DNA from: Desulfitobacterium dehalogenans ATCC 51507 | Lineage (GTDB): Bacteria > Bacillota > Desulfitobacteriia > Desulfitobacteriales > Desulfitobacteriaceae | Reading direction: 5' to 3' | Assembly: GCF_000243155.2 (NCBI RefSeq) | Contig: NC_018017.1 | Coordinates: forward strand, 3,162,001 to 3,226,000 | DNA length: 64,000 nt | Part shown: positions 25,068 through 32,844 of the stretch, piece after piece | Layout of the letters: each line of letters begins with the position of its first letter | How positions within the stretch are numbered: position 1 is the stretch's first letter | Position numbers and translations under genes: made by a program | Notes under the pieces: model-generated | The model's input: the letters and a program-made list of their open reading frames with translations, nothing else | Databases searched by the model: none | Told to the model about the DNA's origin: nothing

Positions 25068-25334
25068 TTAAGCTTCAGGTTCCAACTCATCTTCTGGCAG
25101 ATTCTCGGCATATTCCTGATTCGTCGCAAGGGTATCTATCAGGTCTTGGTACTCTTTTTTAAGATAATTTACACCGGCTATGCATTTTTCATTGTAAACA
25201 TCAATAGCCTCTTTCAAGAGCTTAAGTTGATCGGGAGTAACATTCTCTGGGTAATTTTTAAAAAAACTTATCTTTTTAGAAATTCCACTATACAGATACT
25301 CCGAAACCGTTGCCCAATCGCTATATTGCCTCAT
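25068..25334 (-). CDS. small acidic protein ending DELEPEA
   Basis: An 88-residue helical protein of unknown family (ending NLPEDELEPEA). It lies between the relaxase and nucleotidase genes with 8- and 15-base gaps, so it is probably in one transcript. The acidic end resembles the ELEP form of the shared tag. Confidence 0.6.
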   Translation of the reverse strand: MRQYSDWATVSEYLYSGISKKISFFKNYPENVTPDQLKLLKEAIDVYNEKCIAGVNYLKKEYQDLIDTLATNQEYAENLPEDELEPEA

Positions 25335-25349
25335 CGATACATCTCCTTT

Positions 25350-28349
25350 CTAACGCTCGTATCCTTGCCCCTTATCCCATTTGACGTTGCTGCTAAATTT
25401 AAGCTCAAGAATCTTCTCTTTCAGAGCATGTCCTTCAAGGCGAGATAAAGGATATCTGGATGTATTCGGATTATGACCTCCTCTCGTGAATAGATCCAGG
25501 TAATGCATGAGGTATGGGATATTAAGTGAATCCATCTCTTTCAAAAATACTTGAGCTAATTCATTGCCCTGTTCTGCCGATAGGGTGAAATAGTGTCTTG
25601 CCAACTCCTTATCTCGTGGAACATCTTTTCCGGATAGATACACGATGCCGAGCTTGAATTGAGCAAATTGGTTTCCTTGTTCTGCCGACTCATTGAGAAG
25701 TTGTATGCCAACTTGAACATTCTTAGGAACATCTTCACCCTCGATATAGAGCTTACCCAAGCGGTATTGTGCGAACTGGTTTTTCTGTTCGGCCGATGCC
25801 TTAAGTAGATTCACCCCAGCAACCACATCCTTGGGAACAACTTCACCTTCCAGATACAGCTTGCCGAGAGTATACTGAGCGAATTGGTTCCCCTGCTCCA
25901 CCGACGCTTTAATCAATTCTAGCCCAGCGGCCACATCCTTGGGAACGACTTCACCTTCCAGATGCAGCTTGCCAAGAGTATACTGAGCAAATTGGTTCCC
26001 CTGCTCTACAGATGCTTTGAGCAGTTCCAAACCTGCTACCACATCCTTGGGAACGACTTTACCTTCCACATACAGCTTGCCAAGAGCGTACTGAGCAAAT
26101 TGATTTTTTTGCTCTGCCGATGATGTAAGAAGTGTTAATGCTCTAGCAATATCTTTTTCTACATGTTTCCCTTGGATAAGTATTTTCGCCAAAGCATATT
26201 GAGCCTGGGTGTTGCCACCTCCTGCAGCTTTCTCAAGTAACGTTAACGCTTTACGAATTTTATCAGGCGGAGCATTCTCCGTCTCTAAGTAAATCTTTGC
26301 GAGTAAATATTGTGCATTAACATTACCGGTATTCGCAGATTTTTCTAAGTAATCAATGGCTCTGGGTATGTTCTTCTCTGTGCCGGTTCCCGTATAAAGC
26401 ATTTGCCCTAGTCGATATTGCAGCTTATCGTCACGGCTATCTTTTTCCATGGCTGAAAAGCCCGCAAAAGCACATCGGAAATGCTCGTCAGCTTTGCTTG
26501 TATCTTTTTCAGTCCCGATTCCGCCCCGTAGCATTTTGGCAAGCTCATAATCTGCATAAGAGTTACCCTGGATAGCAGATTGGCGGTACAACACGAAGGC
26601 TGTTCCGTAGTCTTGATCAACTCCCTGACCACGATAATATAAACCGGCTAAAGTATATTGAGCATATTTATGATTTTCCTCAACAGCCATCTCTAGCCAA
26701 TTTGCCGCTGCAAAATAATCTTGAAGCGTTCCCAATCCTGTAGCATACATTTTACCTATGCGGTACTGAGCATAGGTCTTTATATATGGCCTACTTGCCT
26801 CACTCTCCACGGCGTTAAATCCAGTGAAAGCTTTTGTGTACCATTCTTGAGCCTGCACAAGATCAATCTCTTCTACTCCAAGCCCGTCTGCATGCATCCG
26901 GCCCAGGTCATGCATGGCTAGGACGTTGCCAGTAAGTGCTTCTTCCGTGAATAATTGATGTGCCTTGCTAAAATCCTGCTTAATTTCATTTTTACCGTAA
27001 AGGTATGTTCGCGCTTCCTTATAACGAGCACTCCAATCAACACGGTATTCTTGGTTTGCGTTATCATCATGGCTGCTTTCCAGATGATCCTGAACATGTA
27101 TGTCCGAATCCCCAACCTCAACTGGCTCTAATTCATGATTACCTTCCTCGATAGGAGCCTCTTCCTTATGCAGCTCAGCCTTACTGTCCTTATCTCGCAG
27201 TTCCATCTTTCTAATTTCAGTAGCCATGACCTCCCTGTCCTTGTATTCCTTGTTTCTATTAAATGCCTCTATAAAGGCTTCCTTGGTCAGATTCTCATCC
27301 AAAGTGCTATTACGACGTTTTCGACCCTCCGGTGTAATAAAGGTTATGTCCTTCCGTGTATCCGTCCAATTAACCTCATAGCCCAGCGTTCTCATATTAA
27401 CTATGAAGTCGGCTCGGCCAATCGAATTCTCCATACAAGTATCAATAGCTTGGCGTAATTTATCTTCCCAGCTTTTCATTGAGTCTTTGGTGTCGTTCTG
27501 CTCATCAGCTTGCTGCTCTGCTTTTTGCGTTTCAGCTCCAGCCTTGGCTACTTGCACAGCAAGCTCCAACTTTTTGATTTCACCAGCCATATCCTCGGGG
27601 TTTTTAAGTTCTTGGTTAAATTTAAAAGTCTCCTCCAGTACTTCCTTAGTCCACTCCTTATCTAAGTTGTCAAGGCGGCATGGTTTACCCTCAGCCGTAA
27701 AGAATGTGATGTCTTTTCTCGTGTCCGTCCATTTGGTGTCATAACCCAGATTCCTCATATTGTTCACGAAGTCATCTCGGTTGACGGAATTTTTCATGCA
27801 TGCATCCACCGCTAAGCGCAACTCATGTTTCCAGCTCCGCCCTATCTGCCTTGCGCGATATTCTCCGGAGGATTCTCTATCCTTCCCCTTATGCTCTATC
27901 GTGCTGAGACTATACTCTCTGCAGAGTTGGTCGGAGAAATCTTTAGCCATCTGCATTTGTGCCGGGCTTTGCTGCCATTTTAGGCCATGTTCCATATTCA
28001 CGGTATTCATCACAAAATGATTGTGCAGGTGATCCTGATCCAGATGCGTTGACACCACCATTTGAAACCCTGAAAAGCGTTCGAACTCCTTAGCAAGCCG
28101 AACGCCAATTTCATGGACTTGCTCCGGCGTTACCTTTTCCTCAGGATGAAACGATTGGACGAAGTGAATGAATTGCCTTTTATCTGTTTTATTGTAGGCC
28201 GTTTTAATCATCAACATTTCTTCGAATGCTGTCTCAGGTGTACAGTTGATCCCGGTAACAAGCTCAGCTTTTTCGGGATTCATAATATAATCCAGCACTA
28301 ATTTAGATGTGTCAGAGTTTTCATCTTTAAGAACCCGTTCAATCGCCAT
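25350..28349 (-). CDS. MobP-type relaxase with C-terminal Sel1-repeat array
   Basis: A 999-residue protein. The relaxase domain nicks oriT and stays bound to the transferred strand. It shows LDYIMNPEK and HxDxxHxHxH (THLDQDHLHNHF, residues ~101-112), the metal-binding triad of MobA/VirD2-like relaxases. Two ~90-residue repeats follow (WTDTRKDITF appears in each), then an acidic linker containing NHELEP, then about a dozen Sel1/TPR-like repeats of ~36 residues (AQYTLGKLYLEGEVVPKDV). In the same frame upstream of this ATG, a second DYITNPEK motif is encoded without an ATG, overlapping mobC, so the true start may lie up to ~40 codons upstream. Confidence 0.88.
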   Translation of the reverse strand: MAIERVLKDENSDTSKLVLDYIMNPEKAELVTGINCTPETAFEEMLMIKTAYNKTDKRQFIHFVQSFHPEEKVTPEQVHEIGVRLAKEFERFSGFQMVVSTHLDQDHLHNHFVMNTVNMEHGLKWQQSPAQMQMAKDFSDQLCREYSLSTIEHKGKDRESSGEYRARQIGRSWKHELRLAVDACMKNSVNRDDFVNNMRNLGYDTKWTDTRKDITFFTAEGKPCRLDNLDKEWTKEVLEETFKFNQELKNPEDMAGEIKKLELAVQVAKAGAETQKAEQQADEQNDTKDSMKSWEDKLRQAIDTCMENSIGRADFIVNMRTLGYEVNWTDTRKDITFITPEGRKRRNSTLDENLTKEAFIEAFNRNKEYKDREVMATEIRKMELRDKDSKAELHKEEAPIEEGNHELEPVEVGDSDIHVQDHLESSHDDNANQEYRVDWSARYKEARTYLYGKNEIKQDFSKAHQLFTEEALTGNVLAMHDLGRMHADGLGVEEIDLVQAQEWYTKAFTGFNAVESEASRPYIKTYAQYRIGKMYATGLGTLQDYFAAANWLEMAVEENHKYAQYTLAGLYYRGQGVDQDYGTAFVLYRQSAIQGNSYADYELAKMLRGGIGTEKDTSKADEHFRCAFAGFSAMEKDSRDDKLQYRLGQMLYTGTGTEKNIPRAIDYLEKSANTGNVNAQYLLAKIYLETENAPPDKIRKALTLLEKAAGGGNTQAQYALAKILIQGKHVEKDIARALTLLTSSAEQKNQFAQYALGKLYVEGKVVPKDVVAGLELLKASVEQGNQFAQYTLGKLHLEGEVVPKDVAAGLELIKASVEQGNQFAQYTLGKLYLEGEVVPKDVVAGVNLLKASAEQKNQFAQYRLGKLYIEGEDVPKNVQVGIQLLNESAEQGNQFAQFKLGIVYLSGKDVPRDKELARHYFTLSAEQGNELAQVFLKEMDSLNIPYLMHYLDLFTRGGHNPNTSRYPLSRLEGHALKEKILELKFSSNVKWDKGQGYER

Positions 28350-28423
28350 CTTTTCTGTATCATAATCATTGGTTTTGATTTTTTCAGGATTAGTGATGTA
28401 ATCAATCGCCTTCTTCAGACTTC

Positions 28424-28765
28424 TTATTTCTTTGTTCTCGCGATTAATAAACTCAAGGATCGCAATATCTTTTTCACCCCCTTCATGTTAGCTTCCAGCT
28501 GCTTGAGTATTTCAGGTTCTTTAATTTTCCCCATATGGCATAAGTGGGTAAGTTGGTTCAGGTTGTTACCCATACCGCCAAGCTGTCGAAGCAAATTGGG
28601 TACATCTTCTACTACATAGATAATTCCTCGTTCCTCCATCATCAGCATGTAATCATTGACATCCATATTCAAACGCTTAGCCTTGTCTTGGACGTCCTTT
28701 TTTCGCTCGGCTGTCGTTCGGATGACGATACGCTCAGGGTTTTTTCTCATCTCCGTCACTTCCAT
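28424..28765 (-). CDS. MobC-like relaxosome accessory protein
   Basis: A 113-residue protein of the MobC type: an N-terminal ribbon-helix-helix-like part (RIVIRTTAERKKDVQDKAKRLNM) and a C-terminal GGMGNNLNQLTHLCHMG motif, characteristic of the family that helps the relaxase bind oriT. I chose ATG at 28765; ATG at 28750 (MRKNPERIV), with GGAAG upstream, is equally plausible. The longer reading from 28942 runs through a palindromic noncoding region. The 3' end overlaps an open relaxase frame. Confidence 0.85.
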   Translation of the reverse strand: MEVTEMRKNPERIVIRTTAERKKDVQDKAKRLNMDVNDYMLMMEERGIIYVVEDVPNLLRQLGGMGNNLNQLTHLCHMGKIKEPEILKQLEANMKGVKKILRSLSLLIARTKK

Positions 28766-28786
28766 TTTCCGGTATCTTAGAGGGGT

Positions 28787-28861
28787 TTGGGGACGCAGTC
28801 CCCAAGGAGGGTTTGGGAGGTACTCCCAACAAGCTATTTGGGTGCGTGGGCACCCAAATAG
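28787..28861. other. candidate oriT with three perfect hairpins
   Basis: Directly upstream of mobC lie three consecutive perfect stems: TTGGGGAC/GTCCCCAA (28787-28805), TTGGGAG/CTCCCAA (28813-28829) and a 12-bp stem CTATTTGGGTGC/GCACCCAAATAG (28834-28861), followed by GGAAGCTTGCCGG. Stem clusters next to mobC and the relaxase gene are typical of transfer origins. The nick site is not identified. They could instead be regulatory hairpins of the mob operon. Confidence 0.55.
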
Positions 28862-28919
28862 GAAGCTTGCCGGGACATAAGACGCAATCTGGGGCGGGGG
28901 ATATTGAAAAAGAAATGCC

Positions 28920-29423
28920 CTACAGTTCGTGATCCCATTCATCTTGAAACTGGTCTAATTCTATGTCTTTCTCCAGGTCTAATCGAATTTCTTTCATCAG
29001 ATCAGCACTGTATTCAGGCCTCACAAAGCGATCAACATCTACACCATGCTGTAAACCCAAGTAGATCTCTCTTAATTTTTCTGCTATACCGTTGCTGTCA
29101 GGATTTTCTTTAAAGTTCAAGAAATCCAAATCCATATAAGAATGGAGCTTATTAACCATAGGGGATGCCGGCTCATTAACACGTTGCACCACATCTACTT
29201 CGTCAACATACGCCCCTAGTAAATCGCTTTTTTGAAGGTTAGGGCGTTCAAGTGAGATCTCCGCCAATGCGGAGCGGTGATTTTCTTTTATGTCGATGAC
29301 TTTACCAAACTCCCAAAAACGATACTTTTCCCTTGGATGATACTGAATAAAAACGGTATCTCCCGCTTGCAGATCCGCAAAGCGTAGAGGATTATTTTTT
29401 TTCAAAATTTCAATGTTTTCCAT
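28920..29423 (-). CDS. element-type protein with GLxxGVDVxxF repeat and DEWDHEL tag
   Basis: A 167-residue protein; I chose ATG at 29423 (MENIEILKKN), preceded by AAGGAGAA. The C-terminal half has REIYLGLQHGVDVDRFVRPEYSADLMKEIRLDLE, a helical motif common in large proteins of Firmicute conjugative elements. It ends FQDEWDHEL, the shared acidic tag. It lies between the candidate oriT and the primase gene. Function unknown. Confidence 0.65.
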   Translation of the reverse strand: MENIEILKKNNPLRFADLQAGDTVFIQYHPREKYRFWEFGKVIDIKENHRSALAEISLERPNLQKSDLLGAYVDEVDVVQRVNEPASPMVNKLHSYMDLDFLNFKENPDSNGIAEKLREIYLGLQHGVDVDRFVRPEYSADLMKEIRLDLEKDIELDQFQDEWDHEL

Positions 29424-29436
29424 TAGAATTCTCCTT

Positions 29437-30402
29437 TCATAGCTCAGCCTCTTCGGCCTGATCCAGCTCCAAATCAACTTCCCTACTCTCCATCTCCTTG
29501 AAAAAAGAGATTAGATCTTCGTTCCAGTCCTTTCCCTTGGGGAAATGATGAGCTATGGAGTAATCTGACTTATACTTATCTGTCCAGCGTTCCACTGCTT
29601 GATGGCCCCATTTGTCATTGTCTACACAGAAAATAATTTGTTTGATTTCGGGATGGTCCTTAAGATATTGTTCTAATGCCACATCACCAAGGCAACCGAG
29701 AGCTAACATATGGTCATGATTTTCAATTCCATACTGTTTGAAAAATGTAGCATAACTTAAAGCGTCAATCGGAGCTTCAAAGACTCGAATCGTATCGCTC
29801 GTCCCATCCATACGGAAGGCCCAAGTCTTGTCTGAGTTAGCTACATCACCACGATAACTGCTACCCATTGTGTTAGTGCTGCGAACTGAGGCATATTTGG
29901 CGACACCATCCTGGTCGTAACCGACAAAAACACAAGATCGATGACTGTTTTCATAAAGCTTCTTTTGCTTGACCATAAAAGAAACAATGTCTTTGTCTAT
30001 CTTTCGTGTGTTGATTAGATATGCAAAGACATGCTTATAGGTATTGTTCTTTTCAGGTAATACGAGCTCACCTTTTTCCACTTCGGGCTTTTGCGGAGGA
30101 CGGTATAAGCTTTGAGCTGAGTCTAAAGTCGCTGATAATCCAAGCAGTTGTTTTACGGCTTCCACCCAGGACTTTTTCTCCATGTACATAACAAACTGAA
30201 TCGGTCCGCCACCCGTTTTGGTTGAAAAGCAGTTCCACCTATGGCCGTTTCCATCAATACGGAGACCACCCTGTTTTGGTATTTTAAATTCTTTAGGTGA
30301 GATTTGTTCAATGGGATAACCCGCTTGCCTGGCATATTCCAGGATGTTAATGTTATTAGCCATGTCAACCTGTTCATCCGTGAAGAGTTTCCGTTTCCCC
30401 AT
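29437..30402 (-). CDS. CHC2/TOPRIM primase-like protein
   Basis: A 321-residue protein with an N-terminal zinc-ribbon-like primase region (INILEYARQAGY, HRWNCFSTKTGGGPIQFVM) and a C-terminal TOPRIM domain (IRVFEAPIDALSYATFF, QIIFCVDNDKWGHQAVERW). Such DUF3991/TOPRIM proteins are common on conjugative elements and are thought to prime the transferred strand in the recipient. The C-terminus (DLELDQAEEAEL) is acidic and loosely resembles the shared tag. Confidence 0.82.
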   Translation of the reverse strand: MGKRKLFTDEQVDMANNINILEYARQAGYPIEQISPKEFKIPKQGGLRIDGNGHRWNCFSTKTGGGPIQFVMYMEKKSWVEAVKQLLGLSATLDSAQSLYRPPQKPEVEKGELVLPEKNNTYKHVFAYLINTRKIDKDIVSFMVKQKKLYENSHRSCVFVGYDQDGVAKYASVRSTNTMGSSYRGDVANSDKTWAFRMDGTSDTIRVFEAPIDALSYATFFKQYGIENHDHMLALGCLGDVALEQYLKDHPEIKQIIFCVDNDKWGHQAVERWTDKYKSDYSIAHHFPKGKDWNEDLISFFKEMESREVDLELDQAEEAEL

Positions 30403-30436
30403 GATTTTTCACCTCTTTCCTTATCGATTTTGGGCA

Positions 30437-30466
30437 ATAAAAAAAGACGCGATAATTCACGTCTTA
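30437..30466 (-). terminator. terminator upstream of the primase gene
   Basis: Minus strand: AAGACG and CGTCTT flank an AT-rich loop and a T-run, about 30 bases before the primase start. A near-copy is at 31905-31933. Confidence 0.6.
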
Positions 30467-30496
30467 ACCCCTATAAATCAGCTCTAAAAAATCGGG

Positions 30497-31168
30497 TTAT
30501 AGTTTCCTCTCCAGCCGGTACTTAATCTTCGCCACCTCATAAATCACTCCAATACGAAAATCCCATAGCTCCCACAGCTTATTATGGTTATGTTGATTTA
30601 ACCAACAGTTCCCGTCAGTATAGATGTGATTAAACAAAGGGGTGATATCCATAACGTCAGCTTTGATTATCCCCTTTTTATGTCCAATTCCTGCTGTTAT
30701 GGAATGAAGTCCATTGTAAGCATGACAAATATCTAAATAAGGATAGTAGTTGGCCATGTGATTAGAGTCTATGAATTCAAAGGGGTTTTGAAATATGTTC
30801 TTTATAGTACCTCTCAAGTCACTCTTATCCCACGGCACAACAAAAACACAATCCTTGGCTAAGTCAATTTCTCTTTTCTGACTCTTATCGGTCTCCAAAT
30901 TGTTTAGCTTCCCTGATTCGTCTTCGTAAGTACTCGGGAAAAAAGGAGAAATTTTCACAGGTTCTTCATTGTAAAAAACACTTGTCATTAAAGAGGTTTT
31001 TAAATCTTCCCTGATCAGCCCTAACATGAAATCCAAAATAATAATCTTGTCTTCATTGGTGTTCTCATACTCCAAGGCTTCCCGGACAAAACTCATAGCC
31101 CAATCAAATTCCCTTTCCGGGTGTGATCTCAGTTTTATCTCTTTCTTAGAGAATAGCTTTTTAAGCAC
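30497..31168 (-). CDS. hypothetical protein (possibly DUF6710-like)
   Basis: A 223-residue soluble protein. The segment HSITAGIGHKKGIIKADVMDITPLFNHI and a Trp-rich end (LWELWDFRIGVIYEVAKIKY) recall DUF6710 proteins, but I am not certain. It follows the 31176 gene by 7 bases. No catalytic motif is apparent and it lacks the acidic tag. Confidence 0.5.
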   Translation of the reverse strand: MLKKLFSKKEIKLRSHPEREFDWAMSFVREALEYENTNEDKIIILDFMLGLIREDLKTSLMTSVFYNEEPVKISPFFPSTYEDESGKLNNLETDKSQKREIDLAKDCVFVVPWDKSDLRGTIKNIFQNPFEFIDSNHMANYYPYLDICHAYNGLHSITAGIGHKKGIIKADVMDITPLFNHIYTDGNCWLNQHNHNKLWELWDFRIGVIYEVAKIKYRLERKL

Positions 31169-31175
31169 TCTGTTT

Positions 31176-31511
31176 TCACCCTCCCTTTATCTCAAGATAA
31201 GTCTCTAGAATGTTAATAGCATTATTATAAACTCTTTTCTGAAAAAAGGGAGTATAGTACATCAACGAATGAAATTCATTACATACACGAAGATATTTTT
31301 CTTCTTCAAAGGCCTTCTTAATATTTACAAAAAAAAGAAGATAACGAAAGTGATAAATATCTCCCATCTCATACCTAGTATCTGGTTTCCTTTTGCGCAA
31401 TACCCGATAAAATTCCAGCAAAGCAGCTTTAGCCTGAAGATTGGTTTCCTCATCTACATCATTAAACCAATTATCATAAGGCTTTATGATCGCCTTAAGC
31501 TCCTTATCCAA
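31176..31511 (-). CDS. hypothetical helical protein
   Basis: A 111-residue protein rich in aromatic and charged residues (YEMGDIYHFRYLLFFVNIKKAFEEEKY), predicted helical. Strong GGAGG upstream. It is preceded by copy 1 of the hairpin-rich leader and followed closely by the 30497 gene. Unrecognised. Confidence 0.5.
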   Translation of the reverse strand: MDKELKAIIKPYDNWFNDVDEETNLQAKAALLEFYRVLRKRKPDTRYEMGDIYHFRYLLFFVNIKKAFEEEKYLRVCNEFHSLMYYTPFFQKRVYNNAINILETYLEIKGG

Positions 31512-31550
31512 TCATCCCACCTCCTTCGGACACTTAAAATTTGCATGCAA

Positions 31551-31612
31551 AAAAGCCGGGCTTGTGAACCGGCCTGCCGCATTAATCCGCCCTGACGGGC
31601 GGCCACTCTGCG
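31551..31612 (-). ncRNA. repeated hairpin-rich leader, copy 1
   Basis: Read on the minus strand: CGCAGAGTGGCCGCCC, a short loop, GGGCGG, ATTAATGCGGC, then GCCGG...CCGGC followed by TTTTTT. It ends ~20 bases before the GGAGG of the 31511 gene. Near-identical copies are at 34642-34704 and 37283-37342, with a partial copy at 37999-38027. Confidence 0.6.
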
Positions 31613-31641
31613 ATTAGATGTTTCTTCCTCCTATATTTCTT

Positions 31642-31866
31642 TTACTGAAATTCTTTGCCACACAGAGGGCAATGACTCCATTTATGATGTACACATCGAA
31701 CACCAGAGCGTTTTAAATGCCTATTAAGTTTTTTCGAATATGGCATTGCCTCCATTACGGTTACTCCCCAGTTAGGTATTTGAATTATCGGCTCTACCTC
31801 TTCAACCGTGTAATTTTGAATAATGTCTTGTTCCATTTTCTTTAAGCAACTACACACGATAGACAT
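31642..31866 (-). CDS. small cysteine-containing protein
   Basis: A 74-residue protein; ATG at 31866 (MSIVCSCLKK) lies 11 bases after GGGAGG. The end has HxxxHCPLCGKEF-like spacing (CVHHKWSHCPLCGKEF), a possible zinc site. Unrecognised. Confidence 0.55.
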   Translation of the reverse strand: MSIVCSCLKKMEQDIIQNYTVEEVEPIIQIPNWGVTVMEAMPYSKKLNRHLKRSGVRCVHHKWSHCPLCGKEFQ

Positions 31867-31904
31867 GCAAGATCTACCTCCCTTCTTCACCTATTTAGGA
31901 CAAT

Positions 31905-31933
31905 AAAAAAGACGGGATAGTTCACGTCTTGAT
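31905..31933 (-). terminator. terminator upstream of the 31866 gene
   Basis: Minus strand: AAGACGTG and a CGTCTT arm flank a short loop, followed by TTTTTTATTG; near-copy of the one at 30437. It follows the stop of the RadC-like gene. Confidence 0.6.
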
Positions 31934-31936
31934 TTA

Positions 31937-32629
31937 TTATGGCTCTAGCTCATGGTCATTTGCAGCATTATCTTGATGATAATAGATAGGCTGATAATTT
32001 GCAGTATCTCTATAGTCAAAACAAGACTCACCGTTTTCTTTAAGGGAGTAATAGTTCATCCCCCCTACAACAAAATGATCATTAATATGAATTCCTATAG
32101 GTTCAAATATATTGGCTAGCTTTTGAGTCAAGGCAATATCTTCTCTACTGGGCGTGGGATCACCAGAGGGGTGATTATGCGCTAGAAAAATTGAGGAGCA
32201 ACTGCAATCTAATGCTCTCTTTAAAATCTCTTTTGGATAAACGGCGGCCGAATTGATATCCCCTTCGCTCATTATCCTCGTTTCAATGACTTTTAGCTTG
32301 GTATCCATGAAAGCAACCATGAAGACCTCTTTATCTCTCTTGCCCTCCAGGAAGGATACAAAATATCTTCCTGCAGCAGAAACATCATCCAATACCATCC
32401 TTGTAGTTTCTGCAGTTCTTAACACGTTATAGCTTTTGATTAGTTTTTTGAGAAGTTCAATTCGCTCCAACTGTTCTGAAGTCGGATCGACTAGTTCCGG
32501 ATAATCCATGATATTGAAAATAGAACTTGATTTACTATATTCTTTGAGCTGGGCATGAGAAAGGCCGGTAAGCCCGGCCAAACCACTCAAAAAAATCTCT
32601 TTATATGCAAGGTTTTGAGAAGGGTTCAT
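31937..32629 (-). CDS. RadC-like JAB-domain protein with HELEP tag
   Basis: A 230-residue protein with an N-terminal helical part and a C-terminal JAB/MPN+ domain: HNHPSGDPTPSREDIALT gives the metal-binding HxHx10D pattern. RadC-type proteins are frequent on mobile elements; their function is unsettled (a peptidase or DNA role has been proposed). After the domain there are ~35 extra residues ending NDHELEP, a form of the shared acidic tag. It overlaps the 32626 gene by 4 bases. Confidence 0.82.
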   Translation of the reverse strand: MNPSQNLAYKEIFLSGLAGLTGLSHAQLKEYSKSSSIFNIMDYPELVDPTSEQLERIELLKKLIKSYNVLRTAETTRMVLDDVSAAGRYFVSFLEGKRDKEVFMVAFMDTKLKVIETRIMSEGDINSAAVYPKEILKRALDCSCSSIFLAHNHPSGDPTPSREDIALTQKLANIFEPIGIHINDHFVVGGMNYYSLKENGESCFDYRDTANYQPIYYHQDNAANDHELEP

Positions 32630-32844
32630 TGATTGTCCTCCTTGCGGCCGGATATAAGAATTCGAATAGCATCTAGCTTTTCAAGCTGCTCCAACGGTAA
32701 ATTGATACGGTCAAGGTGATTGAAGATGTCAGCCCCAAAATCATCTATACAGCGCCTCAGCTCCTGTGCTTCATCCACTGTTGGTCCAATGAGTTTAACC
32801 ATTAACTCGCTAAATTCATTAAGCTCCTGAATGTAATTATTCAT
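32626..32844 (-). CDS. hypothetical small protein in the parAB operon
   Basis: A 72-residue acidic, helical protein (EAQELRRCIDDFGADIFNHLDRI). It overlaps parB upstream by 8 bases and the RadC-like gene downstream by 4, so the four genes form one translationally coupled operon. Unrecognised. Confidence 0.6.
   Translation of the reverse strand: MNNYIQELNEFSELMVKLIGPTVDEAQELRRCIDDFGADIFNHLDRINLPLEQLEKLDAIRILISGRKEDNQ

Noticed and set aside
25556-28301. Several frames antisense to or inside the relaxase gene
   Set aside because: They are produced by the repetitive Sel1 codons and lack ribosome sites or recognisable domains.
28766-28942. N-terminal extension of MobC up to 28942
   Set aside because: The extension translates the palindromic candidate oriT and has no family similarity; starts at 28765 or 28750 are better.
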